Source of the DNA: Planococcus citri
Lineage: Eukaryota; Arthropoda; Insecta; Hemiptera; Pseudococcidae
Assembly (NCBI RefSeq): GCF_950023065.1
Contig: NC_088678.1
Coordinates: 19,520,580-19,584,579, forward strand
Length of the DNA: 64,000 nt
Reading direction: 5' to 3'
Position 1 is the stretch's first letter; each line of letters starts with the position of its first letter. The translations under genes and the position numbers were made by a program. Positions 23,002-36,333 of the stretch are shown here, one piece after another. The notes below the pieces were generated by a model, which searched no databases, was not told the origin of the DNA, and was given only the letters and a program-made list of their open reading frames with translations.

Positions 23002-23074
23002 AGAGCGTTTTCGCTATCTGCAAGCGGAAACGCTATAGCGAAGTGGTCCTAAAAAGTCGCTAGCGGAAACGCTC
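23002..23074. mobile_element. Miniature palindromic element (about 73 bp)
   Basis: It begins GAGCGTTTTCGCTATCTG and ends AGTCGCTAGCGGAAACGCTC, so its ends are inverted repeats (GAGCGTTT/AAACGCTC with internal variants). It shares GTCCTAAAAAGTCGCTAGCG with the cluster at 21,575-21,860. Confidence 0.55.
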
Positions 23075-23159
23075 TCATATTTTGTCACTAGGGCAATACC
23101 TAGAGAAATTGGGAACCGAGTTCCATGAGACTTGAAATTTCACAAAGCCTCCACCATTC

Positions 23160-26100
23160 CTAAAGAATCATTTATTAACATGTTGATATGTTTTCAAACG
23201 AATGGCTTTTGTAGATATAAACTGATCCACTTCTCAGTGAATTTTTCGTGAGAGTATTAATTCATTCAAGGGAATCATTCACGAACGAATTGATTAATTT
23301 TTTTAAAGAACCATTCGCGAACAAATTGATCAATTCTTTAATATTTATGAATCAATTCTTTGGCAAAGGAGTCACATATACAAATCAATTCGTTCGCGAA
23401 TGATTCACCAAAAATTATTCAATTCGTTCTTGAATGATTCATCAACAATTAAGTAAATTAATCGATTTGTTCGCGAATGATTCGCTAAAAAGTTATTCAA
23501 TTCGTTCGCGAATGATTCAACAAAAATTATTCAATTCGTTCACGAACGATTCAACAACAATTGGGTAAATTATTCGATTCGTTCGCGAACCGTTCGCGAA
23601 TGATTCACCAACAATTGATCGATTCGTTCACGAAACGTCACGTATGATTCATGAAAAATTATTCAATTCTTTCGTGAACGATTCACTAAAAAATAGGCAA
23701 ATTAATCGATTCGTTCGCGAACGAGTCTCTATTACGAATTGATTTGTTCGCGAATGATTCTCTAATAAATTGTTCAATTTGTTCGGAGATGATTCACCAA
23801 CAATTAATCAATTCTTTCGCGAATGATTCGCCGAAAATTATTCAATTTGTTCGCGAATGATTCACCAAAAGGTAAAATTATTCAATTCGTTCGTGAACGA
23901 TTCACCAACAATTATTCGATTCGTTTGCGAACCATTCGCGAATGATTCACCAAAAATTAAGTAAATTAATCGATTAGTTTGTGAATGAGTTTCTCGTACA
24001 AATCGATTTGTTCGCGAAAGATTCTCTGGAGAGTTGTTTAATTCGTTCGCAAATGATTCACCAACAATTAATCGATTCGTTCGCGAATTATTCACCAAAA
24101 ATTATTCAATTCGTTCGTGAATGATTCACCAAAAATTGAGTTAATTATTCAATTCGTTCCCAACTGAATCAACAACAATTAATCAGTTCGTTCGCGAATG
24201 AATCATCAAAAATTATTCAATTCGTTTGTGAATGATTCACCAAAAATTGAGTAAATGAATCGATTTCTTCGTGAACGAGTCGCTTACATGAATCAATTCG
24301 TTGCCGAACGATTCACCAAAAATTAAGTGAATGAATCGATTCAATCGCGAAGGAGTCACTTATACAAATCAATTCGTTCGCGAATGATTCACTAAAAATT
24401 TTTCGATTTGCTCGTGAATGATTCGCCAAAAAGTAAATAAATTAATCAATTCGTTTACGAATGAGTCACTTATACAAATCGATTTGTTCGCAAATGATTC
24501 TCTAAAAAATTATTCAATTCGTTTTCCAATAATTCATCAACAATTGATTAATTCGTTCGCGAATGCTTAACCAGAAATTATTCAACTCGTTCGTGAACGA
24601 TTCACCAAAAATTAGGTGACTGAATCGATTCGTTCGCGAAGGAGTCACTAAGACAAATCAATTCGTTCGTGAATGATTCGCCAAAAATCGAGTGAATTGA
24701 TCGATTCGTTCACGAACGAGTCTCTTATACAAATCGATTTGTTCGCGAATGATTCTCTAAAAAATTATTCAATTCGTTCGCGAATGATTCATCAACATTT
24801 GATCAATTCTTTCGCGAATGATTCGTCAGAAATTATTCAATTCGTTCATAAGTGATTCACCAAACATTAGGTAAATGAATCGATTTGATCGCGAATGAGT
24901 CACTCGTACAAATTATTTCGTTCGCAAATGATTCATCAAACATTGAGTAGATGAATTGATTCGTTCATGAACGAGTCACTTATATGAATCAATTCGTTCG
25001 CGAACGATTCACCAAAAAATATTCAACTCATTCGCGAATGATTCTTCAAAAATTATTCTAGTCGTTCGAACGATTCACCAAAGTAAATGAATAAATTCGT
25101 TCGCGGAGTGGTCACTAATACGAATCAATTTGTTCACGAATGATTCACCAAAAATTATTCAATTCGTTCGTGAATGATTCGCCAAAAATCGAGTGAATTG
25201 ATCGATTCGTTCACGAACGAGTCTCTTATACAAATCGATTTGTTCGCGAATGATTCTCTAAAAAATTATTCAATTCGTTCGCGAATGATTCATCAACATT
25301 TGATCAATTCTTTCGCGAATGATTCGTCAGAAATTATTCAATTCGTTCATAAGTGATTCACCAAACATTAGGTAAATGAATCGATTTGATCGCGAATGAG
25401 TCACTCGTACAAATTATTTCGTTCGCAAATGATTCATCAAACATTGAGTAGATGAATTGATTCGTTCATGAACGAGTCACTTATATGAATCAATTCGTTC
25501 GCGAACGATTCACCAAAAAATATTCAACTCATTCGCGAATGATTCTTCAAAAATTATTCTAGTCGTTCGAACGATTCACCAAAGTAAATGAATAAATTCG
25601 TTCGCGGAGTGGTCACTAATACGAATCAATTTGTTCACGAATGATTCACCAAAAATTATTCAATTCGTTCGTGAATGATTCGCCAAAAGTCAAGTAAATT
25701 AATCGATTCGTTCGCGAACGAGTCACTTATACAACTCGATTTGTTCGCGAATGATTCTCTAAAAATTTAATCAATTCGTTCGCGAATGATTCACCAACAT
25801 TTGATCAATTCGTTCGCGAATGATTCACCAACATTTGATCAATTCGTTCCCGAATGATTCACTAAAGGTTGAATAATTTGGTCGTGAATGATTCACCAAA
25901 AATTAATCAATTCGTTCACGAGTGGTTCACTATAAGTTGAATATTTCATTCGCTAATGATTCACGTAGAAATAAATTAATTTGTTCAATCACCAATCGGT
26001 TGTGAATGATTCGATTCGAATTATATTCATATCGCTTGAAAACAGATCAATTTCTATAACTATAGTTTCACAAAAATTGAATCAATCGTGAATTAATTTA

Positions 26101-26215
26101 TCAATCAAGTTCGTAAATTATGTATTTGATTCGATTGTAAACAGATCAATTGCCATACAAATGTTTCAAAAAGAAGTGAATCAAATTCGTTCGCCTCGTT
26201 CGTGAATGATTTTTA
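23160..26215 (-). repeat. Palindromic TTCGCGAA satellite-like element, copy B (inverted, with 501-bp duplication)
   Basis: This is the same family as copies A and C but in the opposite orientation: units read AATTCGTTCGCGAATGATTC and the conserved head lies at the right end (about 25,940-26,185). A block starting near 24,661 is repeated from about 25,162 with an exact 501-bp offset and no difference I can see, implying a recent unequal exchange or tandem duplication. Short open frames here, including two identical 60-codon frames, are by-products of the repeat. Confidence 0.88.
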
Positions 26216-26436
26216 TTCGATAAAAAGTCAGTCTTCTCACGTATTTGCGTGAGTGTTTTTTTTTGTTGATAATTTCGAATGATTGCATAATGCCTTTTAA
26301 GCATTCCAACATCACCATTATGAATGTTTCATCAAAATTTTGTACAATTTTCATTAAATTTCTCCAAAATTTCCACAAGTTTTACCTTATTAGTTTTTGA
26401 TCGTTTTAAATGAATTTTGAGGCTTTTAAAGTACCT

Positions 26437-26479
26437 CTACCTACCTACCTACCTACCTACCTACCTACCTACCTACCTA
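26437..26479 (+). repeat. (CTAC)n microsatellite
   Basis: About ten uninterrupted CTAC units, ending in CTAT. Shorter tracts of the same motif occur at about 42,823-42,835 and 48,060-48,081. Confidence 0.95.
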
Positions 26480-29045
26480 TCTATTTTAAAGTGATTTTCA
26501 ACACCTTTCATAGCAGAAGGAGCTTAATTTATTATAATTTAAAAATGTTTTTCAATACTTCAGAAAAGATTTCGATTTTTTCTGCGACTCAAGATTTTCG
26601 AATGTATAATTCAGATCTTAAGTGTTTTTTTTCCAATATTTTGAAAAACTGAGTAGGAAAAAATAGAAAATTTATATGCACCTACCTATACCTAATTTTG
26701 CTAAAAATGCAATGAAAGATGATTCGATTTTGAAAGCTGTAGATATACTTTCATAATTCGTCTACGTAACAAGTTCTAAGAGCAATTTTATGTATAGGTA
26801 GGCAATAGACTGACGATTTTGTGTAGATATTTAAAGACTACGATGCAAGCTCACACTTTCATCGAAATGATCGAGGTGAAAAAAATGAGATCTGGTAAGA
26901 GCTCGTCTACATACATAATAAATCTTCTGCGTTATGGGGCTCGATTGGCGGAAATTTTCGTAACCGAAAAAAATACAACAAGGATGTGGCAGGGCAGGAA
27001 CAAAATTACCATCTCGTACGCATCGAAATACACTATACGATGTGGAAGTTCGCTATATGGTCGAGTAACACCCACACACTCGCACATTTCACAGGCACTC
27101 GCATTTTCCACCATCTATATGTATAGGCACTGGCACTACACTGTATGTATAATGCTATAATATGATGTACACGTAAAAGTTTAACATGTTGAAATTTTAA
27201 TCGAAAGTCGTAAAACGTGAGCAAGTTTTATCGTTTGAAGAGGCAAAGCCATCGCGGCGCTGGCTAGAGAGTAAAAAAAATTGCTAAAACGATACGACGC
27301 GATGCTGCTGATGGTGGTAAATGCGTAGAAAACTATATTACGAGTATAGTAGAAAAAACCGACCAAATGAATTATTATACATTGTATTTTTTTTAAAAGT
27401 GTGTTAACGACCGTTGTGCGAAAGAAGAGGAAAATAAAACAACAGCAGCGATGAGCAAACTGATTCGCAGACGCATGTTCGTGTCCGTCCAAGTGCGTGA
27501 AAATTGATGAAATACGAGCATTTCATTACTACCATTTTAGGAAACTATTGTCGGAAGGAAATTGCAGTTATGAAGTAATATTTATAAATTTTCTAGCCCA
27601 TACGTTCGCTGCGCTGAGAGATAAAAATGTCTAACGACCGGAGCGACGTAATACATTTTACGAATTGTTTTTTTTTCACTACTTAGTTTCTGTTTCTTTA
27701 TTTTTCGGAAATTCCAACGACGAATTAGCCAGGTTTATGTCGGTTTTACACAATGAGATGGAAGAGGTGGAAGGAGCGAGATACTGGTGCCATTTTTTCC
27801 TTCTTTTATTGCAGCTCGTACAAAGCATTGCGATAATAGGAAGGATTAAACACTATGGATATAGAGATACAGAGATGTTCACATTCTTGTCATAGTGCTG
27901 CAAATAGGTCTTTTGAAAAAAATGAGACGAAGAAAAAAAATGCATTTTTACTCCTTCCCCTTTTACCTAACACTTGAGAGTTGGATCGAGCACAAATGTT
28001 ACACCTTTGCTCCCCCGCCATTGCCTTGCTGAGAGGTCTTTGTTCGTTCATGACAGCAGGAAAATCCGGCTAAAAACTAATAATTACGATAAAAAATACG
28101 CAGCGAGTGAAAAAAAAATTCGCAGTAAACGAAAACACAACTTGGAGTAGAATAAACGGAAATTTAAATACGAAGCGGATTAAAAAAATTGTTAGAGAGG
28201 GTGATGAAATAATGGAACACCGGCGAATATTCTTGCTAAAGGGTAGAAATTGACGATGGCGCAGACGGAAGTTCTCTACTGCTGTTGTACTATGGAGATT
28301 TGTAAAATATACCCAGCTACGATTACGACGATAATGACCAAGAGGGGTTATACGATGAGAATGTGGAAGAGGGAAACGAGTTGAATAAAAGAATCTACTA
28401 CGAGAAATTATTAAAAATTAATTTCATTGCGCTTTTTTTTTTCTAAATGATGTTTCCCGTTGGAGACCTGTGTATGATTTTCATTGAAGGGGTTTGGTTT
28501 TTTTTTTTTTGGTCTTAGTCTAAGAATAGGTACCTGAATATTCTGAAGTTTAAACTATTCAACCATTTCTTATACCTATTGGACAGAAAGAATATGAGAA
28601 TCATAATCATTTCACGACGAAAAAAGTCTTTGAACGACGGTTAATGGATTTTGAACGAAAATTATAAGATAACTATTGCCCGACAGAATAATAATAGAAT
28701 GCACGTTTAAAATATGTACCTATAAATTACATTTAACGAGAAATTGTGCACGGCAAAGAAAAAAAAACGGTTCCCCTACTGCACAAGTAGTGCTTTTTTG
28801 GACAACAGGAGGAGATAGGAGTAATTTAGAGGATCAAAAATTTCACCAGAGTTTTTAAACGCTTTTTTGGCCAGTTTTAACGAAAAGTAAAATTTTTGAC
28901 GGTTATTTTGGATAAATTTAGTGAAAATTGTACAAAACTTCGAAGAACCATTTGCCTACAACGGTGATGTTAGAATAGGTACTAGAAAGACATTAGGAAT
29001 GCAATCATTCAACATTACAAAAAAACAAAACAAAAAGATCGACTT
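26480..29045. other. Unique sequence, no gene supported
   Basis: About 26,800-28,400 is complex, CpG-containing sequence with short frames on both strands and no convincing exon, domain or splice pair. 28,400-29,045 is AT-rich. Confidence 0.4.
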
Positions 29046-29049
29046 TTCT

Positions 29050-31190
29050 TCAAATTAAAATCTTTTAAGAACTAATTGATTCACTTTTTTTGAAACATTT
29101 GTATAGGTAGCAACTGATCTGTTTACAATCGAGTCGAATCATTTACGAACTTGATTTCTTGGTGAATCGTTCGCGAAAGGATCAATTACCCTACGATTCA
29201 TTCAGTTTTTGATGAATCTAATCGATTCGAATCATTCACAACCGATTGATGATAGAACAAATTGATTGATTTCTAAGTGAATCATTCGCGAACGAAATAT
29301 TCAACTTTTAGTGAATCATTCACGAACAATCCTTTTTGAACAAATTGAATATGTAATTTTTTAGAAAATCATCCCCGAACAGATTATTCAACTTTCAGTG
29401 AATCATTCACGAACGAATTGAATAATTTTTAGTGAATCATTCGCGAAAGAATTAAATAATTTTTAGTGAATCAGTCGCGAACAAATTGAACGCGAACGAA
29501 CTGAATAATTTCTTAGAGAATCATTCGCGAACAAATCGATTTGTATAAGTGACTCGTTCGCGAACGAATCGATCGATTTAATCAATTGTTGGTGAATCAT
29601 TCACGAACGAATCGATTAATTGTCGGTGAATCAATCGCGAATGAATCGAATAATTGTTTGTGAATCATTCGCGAACGAATTGATTAATCTTTTAGAGAAT
29701 CATTCGCGAACAAATCGATTCGTATAAGTGACTTGTCCGCGAACGAATGGATTCATTTACCTAATTTTTTGTGAATCATTCACAAACAAATTGAATAATT
29801 TTTGGTGAATCATTCGCGAACGAATCAACCAATTGGTGAATCATTCGCGAACGAATTGATTCATTTACTCAATGTTTGATGAATCATTCGCGAATGAATC
29901 AATTTGTATAAGCGACTCGTTCGCGAACGAATCGATTTGTATGAGTGACTCGTTGGTGAACGAATCGATTAATTTACTTAATATTTGGCGAATCATTCAC
30001 GAACGAATTGAACAATTTTTAGTGAATCATTCGTGAACGAATTGATTTGTATAAGTGACTCGTTCGCGAACGAATCGATTCATTCACTTAAGTTTTGATG
30101 AATCGTTCACGAACGAATTGAATAATTGTTTGTGAATCATTCGCGAACGAATTGATTAATCTTTTAGAGAATCATTCGCGAACAAATCGATTCGTATAAG
30201 TGACTTGTCCGCGAACGAATGGATTCATTTACCTAATTTTTTGTGAATCATTCGCGAACGAATCAACCAATTGGTGAATCATTCGCGAACGAATTGATTC
30301 ATTTACTCAATGTTTGATGAATCATTCGCGAATAAATCAATTTGTATAAGCGACTCGTTCGCGAACGAATCGATTTGTATGAGTGACTCGTTGGTGAACG
30401 AATCGATTAATTTACTTAATATTTGGCGAATCATTCACGAACGAATTGAACAATTTTTAGTGAATCATTCGTGAACGAATTGATTTGTATAAGTGACTCG
30501 TTCGCGAACGAATCGATTCATTCACTTAAGTTTTGGTGAATCGTTCACGAACGAATTGAATAAGTTTTGGTGAATCGTTCAGCAACGAATTGATTCATGT
30601 AAGCGACTCGTTCACGAACGAATTGATTCGTGTAAGCGACTCGTTCACGAACGAATTGATTCATTCACTAAATTTTTGGTGAGTCATTCGCGAACGAATC
30701 AATTTGTATAGGTGGCTGGTTCGCGAACGGAATATGTAATTTGTACGAGTGACTGGTTCGCGATCGAATTGATTCATTTAAGTACTTAATGTTTGGTGAA
30801 TCATTTACTTCCGAATTGAATAATTTCTGGTGAATCATTCGCAAACGAATTGAATAACTTTTTAGAGAATCTTTCGCGAACAAATCGATTTGTATATAAG
30901 TGACTCGTTCGTGAACGAATCGATTAATTCACTTAATTTTTGGCGAATCATTCACGAACGAATTGAACAATTTTCAGTGAATCATTCGCGAACGAATTGA
31001 TTCGTATAAGTTCTCCTTCGCGAACGAATCGATTCATTCACCTAATTTTTGGTGAATCGTTCACGAACGAATTGAATAATTTTTTATGAATCGTTCGACA
31101 AGGAATTGATTCATGTAAGCGACTCGTTCACGAACGAATCAATTCATTTATTCAATTTTTGGCGAGTCATTCGCGAACGAATTAATTATT
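29050..31190 (+). repeat. Palindromic TTCGCGAA satellite-like element, copy C
   Basis: It has the same orientation as copy A. The head is at 29,083-29,300 (contains GATCTGTTTACAATCGAGTC and CATTCACAACCGATTGATGA). The basic unit of about 34 bp is clear at 29,396-29,470, and longer units carry 'gtataagtgactcgttcgcg'. A block near 29,651 recurs near 30,123 (offset 472 bp at the start), with an internal deletion of about 43 bp in the second copy. Confidence 0.87.
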
Positions 31191-34100
31191 TCAGTTTTGG
31201 AAAATGTTATGACATTTCGACTTTTAAAAAATTCTTTTTTGAAATAAATTCAAATTTACGAGTATAGGTTATAATACATACCTACAGATTTTAGCTTGTG
31301 AGGCAAAAAAAAAGAGTTCTCACGGAATATTCGAATAATTTTTTATATTACCTATTTCAATTTTTTTTTTACTATTTCCACAACATTTTCCAAAACTGAA
31401 ATTTTGTTGACGATGAGTTTTGAAGGACATCTCTAGTGAAATTTTTCGAGAAGACCAAAAAAACTCATACGAGTAGTTTGAAGACTCATATTTCCACTCC
31501 ATAGGCACCTCATCCAGAGCTAAAATTTCTTCTGAGTGACTTTCCGCTCAAAATGAACGTCTCAGCTGAATTGGGTCAAAATCTACCGACCTATTTTTTT
31601 GGCGACTGGCAGTGATTTTGTGCAGGTTTCCCAATCAGCAAAAAATTCATCAGATCCTGTCGCGTATACTATTTTAATAAATGCTGAAATTTTTTAAAAT
31701 TGCTAATTTCAAATTTGTAAACATATGCGGAAAACATACTTTCCGCACACGTTTAGATAGATGCGTTGAAGACGTATTTTCCAACCACAAAACTGTCTAG
31801 GAAACTACTCATTTTCCGATCATATGAAATTAAAAGATCTTTTTTCGCTTTAACCCAATAATTATCGCGAAGGTCAAAAGAGCAAGAACCTGTAAGAGTG
31901 AAATACATACGTACATACGTTGGCAAAAGTGTAAGAAACACTTAGAGATAACGTAAGTAGAAATGTATCAGTGAAAAGCTGAAAATCTCATAAATATAAC
32001 TTATCGCCTTCCGAATACCTACCTATAGAGCTACCCATGTATTATTACAATACATATATCTACAATTAAATAATACACGATAATATGGCGAATTAAAAGG
32101 TGAACACTGAACACGATATGTTTGCGATGAGATTCCTTTAATACTTTGGCCAAACTAAAAGCAAACATACGTGTGTATCCGAAAACCTACCACCTCTAAA
32201 GCGAACGCTGTTGGCACAAGTTTTAAAGTTGAAATAACAACAACAGCCATATAATAAGTCGTTTCGGTACGAGTGAGTAGGTCTAGGGGGTGTCTGTGGT
32301 GAAAAGGTGAAATGGTGATTCATCATTTTTTCCCTTTTAATTTATCGCATATTCAAATGGCAAATAAAAGCTCGAACGTGCATATATTTTTCACCCTGGG
32401 TCGTTTCTACATTGGACATATTACATACCGGGTGCTATAATAAGGACATTCGAAGATAAAAGTAGACACTATGCTGGCCTTTATTCAAATAGTACAACAC
32501 ACGAATGGCAAAAAATGCCAAAGGAAAAAGAACAACTGCGCATACGAAAACACGTCGTTGTTGTTTTTTGTAAATAGTAAGGCGTTGTGATGATGTAAAA
32601 ATTGTGAGAAAAAATATTCACTAAATCATCACCAAGATCTCAATATCTATGAACAAAATCTGTTCATTTTTTGACCATCCACGATAAGGTTATCTCAAGA
32701 AATCTACATAAGACCAAGAGGGAAAAAATCTTCATCACCATTTAAACAAAATACCACTATTAACACTCAACGATATTTCAACAGCTCTCAAAACCAGCCT
32801 AAAAAAAACCACTTTTGAAAATTATGTACTTACGATGCTCGTTTCCCCAACGACGACGACGTCGAAACAAACAACGCATCTTTTCGTTACTGAATATTCA
32901 TCACGTACACAACCCGGTAGGAAAAAAATCTCCTCGTACCGTGAGTTAATTTACCAAATTGCTGTAATCTTGTGCACAGGCATCGCGCGTGCATATTTTT
33001 CAACCAACAGCGAGGCAGATTTTCACCAACAAAACTACTCGAAATCTTATTCCGTTGGTATAGACAGAGGTATATCTACATTACAATACAAATAATCCAA
33101 TATAAGCCAAGTTCTCTGAAACAGGCTGACGTGAAAGCACATACAAATTATGTGTAAGTAAACGTGCACATGCCCCAAACTGTTTCAATTTTCAACACAC
33201 ATAATGTGTGTCCTTGGCTGGCGTTGAAAAAAAACAACAACAACAATAACAAAACAATATTTGAATCCTGCATTTGCCCAATTTGGTTGTGTTTTGGTTG
33301 CTGGAATATCACTATCGACGACCTCGATAGGGAAAATGGAAAAGAAAAACAAATTTTGTATAAAATGCGAAAAATAAAGCGTTTGAATTGTAATTAATCT
33401 GCGTGATCTGAATTCGACATGGACGCTTTTACGTTTAATGAAAAAATATCGGTTAAATATGCGCCGCAGCGTGCCGTCGGGAATATTTTATTTTCAAAGA
33501 GCACGTGATGGCGCCCCAATTTACTCTCTCTTTCTCGTCGTTTCTCTTTCATTGCGGATCCTTCATCTCTCTCGGCGTGTTCGCGAACACGTTCCAGTTC
33601 GCGTCTCCGAACTCCGGAGACTGGATAGGTGATGGTGTACGATGAGGATGAGGATGCTGCGATGCTGATGGCTGAATAAATACGAGTAACTAGCTGGATA
33701 CGTGAATGGATATTCAACATCCATCTATAGTCAACGTGGTCATTCGTCATTCCACCTCCACCATTTGGGTAACAACTTCACAGCGATGAGTTGAAAATAA
33801 CAGAAAAAATGTATTTGAAATTTTTTCATAATTTTATTTTCCCCTGACAGTAGGTATATTCTTTATAATTCATCAGTTGACACTCGAATTCAACGACGGC
33901 AATACCTATGTAGTATGTAGGTACTTAACAATTAAAACAATTCGGTAGGTACACAGAGTGATTATGTATGGAATGATATCTTCAATTAGCACTTTAGCAC
34001 ACAGGCAATTAATTCGTTATTCTGCCAGGATTAATGCATAAATATTAAAGTGAATGAGATACCTTTACCTACCTATATTATTTTGAACAGAGTTGTTGTA

Positions 34101-34840
34101 GAAAATTTAAAACTAACTAACAAGAACTAAACTTTTTAGCTAAATTTCAAAATTATTTTCATTTTCTGAAAAAAAATAAATAAAAATACTTTCAACTTGT
34201 TTTTTGGGTAAATTTGTGTTTTGAAAATTTTTTATTACCAAATTTTTCATATTTTGTTCCAAATAAGCTTCTAAGTGTAAGCCAAATTTGAATCTCGACT
34301 TTCTATATGAGCTTGAGTTTTGATCAAGTAGCAATCGGCTGATACTTGTAATCATTTTTTTGACGATTTTGAGAATTGACAAATAATATCAAAATAATCG
34401 ACTGATAGTTCTCAACAATTTCAAAGAAAATGTACCTAAGATTGGTGGAAACTTGATCCTAAATCTTCCTATATTATAGTACTTTAATTGGTGACGATTT
34501 CATGTTGAAAATTCAAATCGAGTTTAGGTTGATTTCCTACTCAAGGCCTAAACTTGACTGCAAATGTTTGTTGATTTTTCTTTCTCTATAGACATCAATC
34601 ATGCATACAGAATTTAAAGTAATATAAGGTATAGGTTGACTTTTACCAAAGTCATAAAAATGATGTGAAAATCGATTCAAAATAATTTTAAATTTGTGAT
34701 GCCTTATTCAATGCCTTTTTTTCAATTTTGAAATTGGATCAATTTTTTATCGATTTTTTGCTCAAATGAAAATATGTCAAAAATTGATTCAAAATTGTGG
34801 CAAATAGGTACATACCTATTATTATATCTAATAGATAACT
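31191..34840. other. Unique sequence, no gene supported
   Basis: 31.2-32.0 kb and 33.8-34.8 kb are AT-rich. 32.1-33.75 kb is more complex with some CpG-rich patches (about 33,460-33,630). A 118-codon minus-strand frame at 33,394-33,750 has Ser/Arg/Glu-rich text and overlaps other frames; I do not support it as a gene. Confidence 0.4.
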
Positions 34841-34845
34841 TTTTG

Positions 34846-34925
34846 TGCTCGGTGGTGTAGTGGGTTGAGCCACTGCTTTCTGAACAAGAGGTTGTGGGTT
34901 TGAATCCTGGTAGAGACGCAGGCAT
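34846..34925 (+). mobile_element. tRNA-derived SINE head
   Basis: A tRNA-like start GCTCGGTGGTGTAGTGGG has a good pol III A box (TGGTGTAGTGGG). About 45 bp later comes a B box (GGTTTGAATCC). The arms pair poorly and there is no intact cloverleaf, so it is a promoter-bearing SINE head rather than a tRNA. The complex sequence that follows to about 35,290 may be the SINE body. Confidence 0.55.
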
Positions 34926-35290
34926 TAACGTGTAATGTATCCATTGTAGTGCATTTAACATCTATTACAGGTTAAGCTCCTAAGCACCAGAACAGCAAAG
35001 GCAACAGAAATGCATGCAATCTGTTCCTGGTATCAAAAAGCTGTAACTGGTTTGAGCAACTATAGGTAGCAGTGATTACTGAACTCAGGATTGTAAAAAC
35101 CCGGCTAGAGATGTATGAGCTACTTTGTAGATAGCATAGAAAGCAACAGGAAACTGCTAGGTTCAAAGCTCAAAACAACGTTGATTCCCCAGAATAATCG
35201 CTGTGGCATAGGCATTCACCTCACCCTGTTAGGGTCCAACTAAAATATGATTTCCAATTTCCTATAAAGGACATGGAACCATGAGGATGA

Positions 35291-36330
35291 TAACTTTTTA
35301 AATCAGAAGTTGGATCTATTTTTCATCAATTTTTTTTCAAAATGATGAAATGTGAAAATTTGATGTGAAATAGTTATTGATTTCACCTTGAAAATAGACA
35401 TTAATTTAGCACATAGAAGTTGAATTTGATTTTAAGCCGATTATCACTCAGAAATGAAAATGGTGTGAAGATTGAATCAAAATTAATGTACAATTTGTGC
35501 TGTTGTAATCAATAGTTTTTTTGAGTTAAAAAATTTGAGTAATGCGTTTTCATTGATTTTTTTGATGAATTAAAAATAGCAGAGCTTTGTGACCAAAACG
35601 ATTTCAGGATTGGATTTCGGTTTTGGGATTGAAATTTATTCATTTCGGGATTGGAATTGTTTCGGGATTTGTTCTTCTAAATTTTCATTTCGCTTTCAGG
35701 ATTTGTTTTGGGATTGAAAAAATTGTTTCAGTTCTGGTTTTGGGATTTTCATTTCAACCAATTTTAAGCCCAAATTGACCTATAGAACCTGCAAGGGGTC
35801 TAACAAATGGGATGTGTTGACATGGGGAATCCCATGGTCGTATGGTGTAATTATTTTAACGTTTTAAATCAATATTCTGCTTAATTTGCCATGAAATTTT
35901 TATTAAGTATAACCTGCATAAATGATGATAAATGTTGTAAAATGGCAATTTGTCAAATTAAAATTGCCAAAAAAAGACAAAAATTGAAATCCTAAGACCA
36001 AAATGATTTTGTTTCGGTTTTGGGTTAAAAATGATATCGGTTCCCGGGATTTTTTTGGTTTGGGGATCAAGAAAAAATATAAAAAATATAACGATTTCAG
36101 TTTTGGGATTGGTTTTGGGATTGAATTTGATTAGGGATTTAATCAATTCAGGGTTTGGGATCATTTCAGTCCCACAGCTCTGGAAAATAGTCAAAACTTG
36201 ACACAAAATAATATTCAATTCTTTTCTTAAAAATATAAAATTTTTTCTGCACATAGAAGTTAAAGTTAATTTTGACTAATTTTTGCTGAGAAATGAAAAT
36301 GGCATGAAAATGGCTTCAAAATTTTATGGT
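35291..36330. other. Low-complexity AT-rich DNA with 'gggattggttttggg' runs
   Basis: About 35,600-35,760 and 35,980-36,160 contain repeated T/G-rich words of the type 'ttttgggattg'. No gene seen. Confidence 0.5.
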
Positions 36331-36333
36331 TGT

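Noticed and set aside
24673..25356. Two identical 60-codon frames
   Set aside because: Identical only because of the 501-bp duplication inside the palindromic array.
26437..26479. Telomere-like repeat
   Set aside because: The motif is (CTAC)n, a dispersed microsatellite in this window, not TTAGG or a variant of it.
11905..31190. CRISPR array
   Set aside because: Unit spacing looks regular, but there are no unique spacers, no cas genes and the DNA is eukaryotic; units are contiguous satellite repeats.
33394..33750. 118-codon minus-strand frame
   Set aside because: Ser/Arg/Glu-biased text, no recognisable motif, overlaps a plus-strand frame and lacks supporting splice sites.
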